Shown here piece by piece: positions 33,830 to 34,094 of a DNA stretch of 34,094 nucleotides. A program made the translations under genes and the position numbers. The stretch comes from a bacterium. GTDB lineage: Bacteria; Actinomycetota; Acidimicrobiia; Acidimicrobiales; CATQHL01. The notes below the pieces were generated by a model. That model made no database searches, was not told the origin of the DNA, and worked only from the letters and a program-made list of their open reading frames with translations. The first letter of the stretch is position 1, and each line of letters begins with the position of its first letter. Location: assembly GCA_028824415.1 (NCBI GenBank), contig JAPPDX010000121.1, positions 67,327 through 101,420 of the forward strand, read 5' to 3'.

Positions 33830-33835
33830 ACGGTA
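33830..33835 (-). promoter_or_regulatory. Candidate -10 element for the response regulator gene
   Basis: TACCGT on the minus strand fits TAnnnT and ends 10 nt before the ATG at 33819, which implies a leader of only a few nucleotides. It lies in a 138-nt divergent gap shared with the gene at the right edge. Confidence 0.3.
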
Positions 33836-33957
33836 GTACCGCACCTCCGGCGAGGCCGAGCCGAGCAGCGGATTCTTAGGCGGTTCTTGCCTCCGCGCCC
33901 GCTGAAGGGCCCCGGAGCGCAGCCTGTGCCGCCTACCCTTGCGGCGGGAGTGCCTTC

Positions 33958-34094
33958 ATGATCCTCGAACGTCTCAGCGGTTGGTCACGGCGCCGCAAGA
34001 TCCTGACCCTTCTGGCGGCCGGTGTCGTGGCCGTGGTCCTGGCGATCGTGCTGGTGTGGCTGCTGGTGTGGCGCGGCGACGCCCCGCCGCCACC
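33958..34094 (+). CDS. Membrane-anchored protein, N-terminal part only
   Basis: An ATG with GGGAG 8 nt upstream starts MILERLSGWSRRRKILTLL, then AAGVVAVVLAIVLVWLLVW, then RGDAPPP at the window edge. This is a short basic cytoplasmic N-terminus, one membrane helix (about 17-38) and the start of a Pro-rich outer part. It is divergent from the MprA-like gene, where mycobacteria keep pepD next to mprAB, so an exported protease or other envelope protein is possible. Too little is present to name it. Confidence 0.6.
   Translation, partial: MILERLSGWSRRRKILTLLAAGVVAVVLAIVLVWLLVWRGDAPPP

Overview
The window is a chromosome-origin neighbourhood of a GC-rich actinobacterium. Gene order follows the Mycobacterium tuberculosis origin region closely: gyrA-gyrB-DUF721-recF-dnaN-dnaA on the minus strand, then rpmH-rnpA-yidD-yidC-jag-rsmG-parA-parB on the plus strand, then a CwlM-like gene, trxA, trxB, an anti-sigma gene, a SigM-like sigma gene and a MurJ-tail-like pseudokinase. 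A perfect parS site lies just upstream of parA. Protein flavour, small gene set and the DUF5318 gene fit Actinomycetota, possibly Acidimicrobiia; that class assignment is inference. No mobile element, CRISPR array, tRNA or rRNA was seen.

Layout. 1-9000 (minus): start of a TadE/TadG-like gene at the edge, both gyrase subunits, DciA-like DUF721, RecF, the sliding clamp and DnaA. 9000-9450: divergent control region with a DnaA box over the likely rpmH promoter. 9450-14950 (plus): L34, RNase P protein, YidD, YidC, KhpB/Jag, RsmG, then tandem repeats, parS and ParAB. 15000-22000 (minus): cell-envelope and redox block (degenerate amidase, thioredoxin pair, small membrane protein, anti-sigma/sigma pair, pseudokinase, DegV). 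22090-31600 (plus): histone-deacetylase-like hydrolase, divergent CCA-adding-like enzyme, DUF5318, PanB, S6-S18-L9, SSB, DnaB, a small membrane protein, an enoyl-CoA hydratase and a mercaptopyruvate-type sulfurtransferase. 31700-33820 (minus): an MprAB-like two-component system. The right edge holds the start of a membrane-anchored protein.

How it works together. The region gathers initiation (DnaA, DnaN, DciA-like, DnaB, SSB), topology (gyrase), segregation (ParAB-parS), membrane insertion (YidC/YidD) and wall control. The main departures from the usual arrangement are these. At least four and perhaps five genes can only be given a full N-terminus by starting at CTG. The MurJ flippase domain is missing beside its usual pseudokinase tail. 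The anti-sigma factor carries a duplicated cysteine-paired module outside the membrane. GyrB and S18 carry low-complexity insertions or tails. A dense run of predicted hairpins separates ssb from dnaB. Several genes have a TAnnnT -10 box 7-10 nt before the start codon, which suggests leaderless mRNAs.
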